This document shows positions 56,564 through 64,000 of a stretch of 64,000 nucleotides of DNA, piece after piece. Each line of letters opens with the position of its first letter. The first letter of the stretch is position 1. Source of the stretch: Filobasidium wieringae (Eukaryota; Basidiomycota; Tremellomycetes; Filobasidiales; Filobasidiaceae); the NCBI GenBank assembly GCA_001600055.1, contig BCIV01000006.1:744001-808000 (forward strand). Reading direction: 5' to 3'. The notes beneath the pieces were generated by a model. That model saw nothing but the letters and a program-made list of their open reading frames with translations. It did no database searches and was not told the origin of the DNA. A program made the position numbers and the translations under genes.

Positions 56564-58672
56564 CTATCGTCGCCGGCGGTCCTTCTTCTCTTCCCGTAAT
56601 GCTCGAGCTTTAGCTTTTGGATCAATCACCTATATGTAATGTTGCGTGATTTATCAGATTTTTGAACGGTATTGGTAAAGGAATTGCAAATAGACATACC
56701 GTGTAGTCACTTTCAGCTCTACGAGTTTGTTCCGCGTTGTCGTCCTTCATCGCCCGCAGCATATGTTTCATGAATCCGACATCATCATCAACCTCCAAAC
56801 CTCCAGTGTCATCGTCTAGTCTCTTAGGCTCATCATCTTCGGCACCCCGAGACGTCTCTTGGGCATCGATTGGCTCCTCTACTCCCCCGCTCTTAAGTTT
56901 CCCAGTAAACTTGCTCAAGGCACTCAATACGTCGTCCTCATCCTTCTTACCACTTCTTTTGCCTCGTCTTCCTGCCGAATACTTGGCAAGTTCTTGGTCC
57001 AGGAAAGAAGGTCCTGTCCGTTTTTTCCGAGGTGCATCTTCATCCGAATCATCCGAATCCGAATCCGCCTTACGCTTGTCAAGCTTCCTAATCTTTGCTT
57101 GCATCTCCTCTATTTGAGCCTTTCTCGCGTCACTAGCGTGTCGGTGGCGTTGGGTAACAATTGAGCGCGAATTACAAGGGATTACAAGAAATGGAATGGG
57201 ACTCACGCGCTATTCTTCTTATCAGTCTCATGCTTTTCTCGAATCTTGGTGACATCTACCTCCGCCTCTGATCGTTTGGTCGACTTGCCGACGTCGGCCG
57301 ATGACTTCTTGCCTAGATTCTTGAGTGATTCTGGCAAATCCACATATCGCTCTACTGGTTTCGATGAAGCTAATGCTTCATTGGGGTCGACAACTATCGG
57401 TGGAGCAGTCAGCTTGCGAGAGCGCGACGTTGGGTAGAGAAATATACGTACAATCAGGTCTAGCCATATTCTTCTTTTTACCTCCGGCGATGTAACCCGA
57501 ATCTTGGTCCTCCTCGTCTCCAAAGCTCAACAGCTTAGTATCCCTGAGAGCGATAAATTGCCATCAGTCTCTCGATTGTGCCTCCATACCTTTGGAGAGA
57601 CTCACTTCTTCGCTCCCTTTCGTTTCGCGCTCTTCTCCCTTTCCGCCTGCATAGCAAGTTTAGCCTCATACTGCGCCTTTCGTTCCTCCTTGGTGATTCG
57701 AGGCACGATATCCGTGAATGGGTTTTCGACTATTCGAGCGGAGATGATTTTAGGAGGGAAAAGGGGTTTCTCTTGTTTGTCTAATTCGAGATTGGCGATC
57801 TTCAATACGTCTGAAACATGTGACAGTTGCTCATGAGTCAATAGATCGAGGTAACAAGGACATAGGAAATGATCGGACTGACTGTATATCGTTGGGCCGT
57901 TCACTCTTCCGAACAATGTGTGCTTGTTTTGCAATTCGTCCGCTCGATCTATGGTACGGAAGATATCAGGAGGAAGGCCAAGTATCCGGGCAAAACCTCA
58001 CTGACCCAGGGTTATGAACCATTGACTCTGGTTCGAACGCTTATCACCATTATTCGCAAACGCAACCAAACCTCTGCGGTTGAACTTCAATCTCGAATGT
58101 ACTTCGTTCTCAAAAGGCTCTGCATAAAGGAATCGAATGAGAAGAAGTAAAAGAGGGTTTAATTAGCTTCGATTCACCTCCATAGAACGATTCTCCGCCC
58201 ATGCCTGTTCCAGTAGGATCTCCTGTCTGAGCGATGAAACCCGGCACGATTCGATGCCATATTACGTTGTCGTAATAGCCTGTCCTCAATAAGTCAAAGA
58301 CAGACGGTTGGTATACCATCACAACAGGTAATAGAAGATTTGCATTACCTTCCATGATCAGTGCGAGAAAGTTTTTGCATGCTTTGGGTGTTTCTTTGCA
58401 CCACAGCTCAATCTATAGCTTATAATCGTAAGTAGGCCGAATCAAGAGCGTATCAAACTGACTGACCTCTATCTCGCCCATTGTAGTTTCGAAGATGACT
58501 TTACCCGTAGGCGCAGGCTATACATGAACGTGGATCGATCAGTTTCGGGCTGACTCTTGGTCTCGACCATCTGCAAGACACAAACCTCTGTGACGTATCT
58601 AGCAATTAGAAGGTTAATGGTCTGTGGTGTTCCAAGTGACTTCACCGCATTCTCAGCTTACAAATTACTCAT
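56564..58672 (-). CDS. CWC27: Spliceosome-associated cyclophilin Cwc27
   Basis: Cyclophilin-type peptidyl-prolyl isomerase fold in the activated spliceosome (partner of Cwc22/eIF4A3 in animals), nuclear. About twelve exons; the first two are microexons of 11 nt (58662-58672) and 13 nt (58586-58598), giving [20 protein letters not shown]. The cyclophilin domain (residues 1-170) reads [60 protein letters not shown] and [17 protein letters not shown] changes near the active site are a known Cwc27 trait of reduced activity. The C-terminal half is charged and coiled, with [13 protein letters not shown] and [14 protein letters not shown], the family C-terminal signature. Splicing was needed to recover WFITLDRADELQ. 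Confidence 0.92.
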
Positions 58673-59003
58673 GATGAATATATATTCGACTGTCCGCTAT
58701 AGATACCGAAGACTTGGGCGACTACAGCAGCTAGATGTCAGTAGCTGGACCATTGAGAACGTTACTCAACTTTGAGTAGAAAGTGAACGAAACATCAACA
58801 TTCGGAAATCGCTCGATAAGTCTAAGGTCTACTAATCTACTGAACCGACCCAGATCTACCTGTACTGCAAGTGCTACTTCTGCAATGGGTCCCTTTACAT
58901 CTCATAGATTTACCTGCAAGCGGTCGGCTGGAACTACACACACTGATTAGGAACTACCAATTACCCGTCTGATACAAATTACATCCACTTCACCTCCTGA
59001 AGC
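58673..59003. promoter_or_regulatory. Divergent promoter CWC27 / GLE1
   Basis: 331 bp, the shortest divergent spacer here, serving two nuclear RNA-metabolism genes. No defined TATA box or repeat. Confidence 0.4.
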
Positions 59004-61193
59004 ATGCGATTCGGAATCCCCGACTCCGATAGCGAGGACGATCTGGTGGTTCTGGACACCCCTATGTAAGCTCTGATAATCAACCCTACTGAGTATAACG
59101 TTTCGAAACTCAAACTTCCAAAATAACAACAGAAAGAGAACCGCTCGGGGTTCCAAGTTTGGCATACCCTCAGACTCGGACAGCGATTATACTCCTGCTC
59201 GAAATGAATCCCGCTTCTCCCTGTCAAGCGATGAAGAAGGAGCGACAGCCACATCTTCTGACGAAGAGGAGATCGATTATGAATTCAGGTTTATCGACCA
59301 AAGCTTTTCTAATTCGAGCAGGTCACGAGAGGAAGATATGTTCGATTCACCTGGACCATCCACTATAGTTGATGTGACCTTGAGAACGCAAAGTCCAAGT
59401 AAACCTAAGAGGAGAGTTACGATCAAGAGAACAGGAGGTTTAGCCGTGCAAGAGGATGAGTGGGAGAGATGGGACCGATTGTCCCGAGAACGAGTGCTAG
59501 TACGTGAAACTGAGACGCCTACATGAACCAGTCCGAACTGAATTTATCGTGATGATCATAGCTCAAATCGCATCACGAGTCCATGGCATTCAACAACAAA
59601 CTAGCATCCACTCCAGAGAAGATCAAGCCCGCATCTTCCAATCGAAACAATCAAGCCATGACAGAGATTCAATCTCTTCTCAACTCCTTACAGATAGAAA
59701 GGACAGAAGCGGATCAGAAAGCTCAATCAGAATTTCAAGCGAGAAACCGAGTGCTATGGGAAGGGATTGACCGAACTATTGCAGCAGTCCAAGCAGAGGA
59801 GAGAAAATTGAACGACCAGAAGAGTAAGGAGGAAGAAACACGCCGGCGAGAGGAAGAGCAGATTAAGCAAAGAGCAGAAGAACAAAAACGGCAGGAACTA
59901 GCTCGTCAAAAGATTGAGCAGGAAAGAAAGGCTGCTGCTCAGGCAGCTCAGGAGAGGGAGGAAGCGGAGAAGAATAGGAAGGTGACCGAGCTTAGAGCAT
60001 TGCAAATCAAAGAGGCAGAACGACAAGCAGAGATTAACCGGTCGAGCGCGGAACAGAATGCTTTGACCAGCCTGCAGAAGAACGAGCAAAGATGGGAGAA
60101 GTGGGTTGAGCACCAGAGAAAGACTAAGGTGGAAGTGATCGAACGGGTCAAGGCAGACGATACGTTGAGAAAGGCGACAGGGGGGCCGAAGAGGAAAATC
60201 ACGAGGAGGATCGGACAGATTGTCAATACTAGAGACTCAATCATCAACATCGTAAGCCCCCTTGCATTCTTCGAGTCGATTAGATAGAAACTGATTCGCA
60301 GGTATGCCATCTCAGACGCAAGATATCCACCAAGACCTTTGCAGCGTACTCAACCGTCAAATATCGGCCGCTGAGCCTGTCCTCTTCTCTCGGGAACTTC
60401 CTATTGCATACCTTTATCTGCTTTCCCACATATCGAAGGCTCTACTACATCAAGCAGAAAACGAAGTCTTGGCTAAATCAGAGGCGGCCTTTCCTCTTGC
60501 CAAGCTTGTCACTGGATTGATGCTGAGAGGACATGCAGCTTTGGGCGAAATTCTCATATCTAGATTCGTGAAGAAATGTCCATGGGTGTTGCCATTCTAT
60601 CCAGCTAGACGAGAGGTGAGCTTGGTCAACTGGATGGCTGACATGATAGGAATTGATGCATTCACATACTGTAGGGACAAAACGAACAAGAGTATGAAGT
60701 ATCCCTCGGATACAAGAAAGGAAACACGTCTGAAGACACCGTTCAATACAACAATCGCATGGCAGCAATCGTAACTCTTTACCTCGCCATCTGCGCGGTA
60801 GACATCAAGACTATCGTACCTACTGTCTTCCCTCAACCACAAAACCAGCAACAACTCGAACAGCTTATTCAGGTCAACTTCCGGACGTCGATACTATGGA
60901 TGTGGACCGCAGGGGTATGCAAAGCTCCCTTACCAAACCTGGAAACCGCACCACAATTACTAGTAGCCGCGTTTGAGGCCATTGGCCAGCAGCTTGTCTC
61001 AGCATACGGAACGAAGCAAGTGAGGAAGCTCGTGGTTGCGATCGTCGAGCAAGGATTGGGTCCAGAAGGGACAAACGAAGGCTTACTCGCCGCCAAAGCT
61101 CTCGCATCAAGACAACAACTGCGCCTAGTTTGTGAACCTTTTTTGACGAACGGTCAATTCCCCGATGTAGCCGCTAAGTCATGGCAAGAATGA
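59004..61193 (+). CDS. GLE1: mRNA export factor Gle1
   Basis: Nuclear-pore cytoplasmic-face protein that, with inositol hexakisphosphate, activates the DEAD-box ATPase Dbp5 for mRNA release; also acts in translation. Five exons (59004-59065, 59133-59499, 59562-60251, 60316-60615, 60693-61193) sum to 639 residues. N-terminus: acidic disordered region with paired FGIPDSDSE / FGIPSDSDS repeats. Residues about 230-330 form a long charged coiled coil rich in Glu, Arg, Gln. The C-terminal HEAT-like domain holds AAFPLAKLVTGLMLRGH, ISRFVKKCPWVLPFYPARRE, VSLGYKKGN and RMAAIVTLYLAICAV. The correct acceptors for exons 4 and 5 (60315 and 60692) were chosen because only these keep the domain in frame. Confidence 0.92.
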
Positions 61194-61312
61194 TCGAGAT
61201 CTATCGATCTGTGTTGTACCCGTAGAAACCAACGAACACCATGCAGTTCATACGAGCTCATTACGCAATTCTAGAGATTTTACAAGGAACTTTTCGGCAG
61301 ACGATTCTCGGT

Positions 61313-63539
<2,227 letters not shown>

Positions 63540-64000
63540 TATGAATTGGATGTATGTATCGAGGTGTCAGGTGTATGTGGTAGGAGTGGGTAGCGAGCAG
63601 ATGAGTAGGTAGTAGGCAGTAATTGACGAAATGAAAAGAGCTTTTGATCCGCATAGCGCTCAGCGTGTTTACTTCGTCATCCATCCGCTCCTTGCGTGGG
63701 TTCACCTGGAGTCTGAGGTCTGATCCTAACACGGCAACCACCGGACCGGGGTAAATCTGGAATGAACTCGCTCGATAGGTCGCGCCATTACATCCGGCTT
63801 GGTCTCTTCACGAATGGTCGGACCGTCTCTGCAATGGCTGCACACCGGCAGTCGACAGTGCATGAGGCTAGGCGAATGCCCCCGACAGGACAAGATAGTC
63901 ATGATCCATTCATCAACGCTCAACGCTGGTCTATGCTACGCAAATACACGCAATGCTAATTGACAATGAAGTCCTTCCTTGCTCAAATCACCAAACGGAC
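63540..64000. promoter_or_regulatory. PGI upstream region to the window edge
   Basis: Upstream of the minus-strand PGI start. Open frames on both strands are short and featureless. No gene beginning is recognised before the edge. Confidence 0.35.

Overview
The window reads as an ordinary, gene-dense nuclear chromosome segment of a basidiomycete fungus. I infer a tremellomycete relative (Cryptococcus/Kwoniella-like) from many short (about 40-80 nt) introns per gene, microexons, compact spacing and basidiomycete-type families such as a DUF6534 membrane protein and an FHA/tail-anchor STRIPAK-like protein. I found 25 protein-coding genes (one cut by the left edge) and one tRNA gene. There is no transposon, CRISPR array, rRNA or clear secondary-metabolite cluster. 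Gene models were built by hand from splice signals and family knowledge. For most genes the exon lengths sum to an uninterrupted reading frame, which is the main support for the structures given.

Layout. 1-10.2 kb: oxysterol-binding protein (partial, -), TRM9 (-), PMP3 (+), tRNA-Met (+), MAD2 (+), SAM50 (+), a 61-aa membrane protein (-), a DUF6534 membrane protein (-). 10.5-29.3 kb: BAR-PH-ArfGAP protein (-), B-type cyclin (+), flavin monooxygenase (-), GUF1/EF4 (+, 21 exons), FHA coiled-coil tail-anchored protein (+), COX10 (+). 29.3-48.2 kb: XPF/RAD1 nuclease (-), class I/II aminotransferase (+), a 2 kb spacer, Zn2Cys6 factor (+), a large low-complexity protein (-), SNT1-like SANT corepressor (+). 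48.5-64 kb: MFS anion symporter (+), an EF-hand-like protein (+), dynein roadblock light chain (-), NPR3 of GATOR1 (+), CWC27 (-), GLE1 (+), glucose-6-phosphate isomerase (-).

The genes are mostly unrelated housekeeping functions: mitosis (MAD2, cyclin B), mitochondrial biogenesis (SAM50, GUF1, COX10), DNA repair (XPF), RNA processing and export (CWC27/GLE1 sharing one promoter), TORC1 signalling (NPR3) and glycolysis (PGI). They alternate in divergent pairs with 330-930 bp shared promoters and tight convergent pairs; COX10 and XPF stop codons are only 42 bp apart. I did not find a convincing new multi-gene system. The most interesting points are gene-architecture oddities: start codons isolated in 3-nt exons in two neighbouring genes, a GC-AG intron in GUF1, an intron in MAD2 that is open in frame, an ArfGAP zinc finger with a 10-residue longer spacing, a tRNA with a long hairpin-ended trailer, and an unassigned EF-hand-like protein with GGGGFM repeats.
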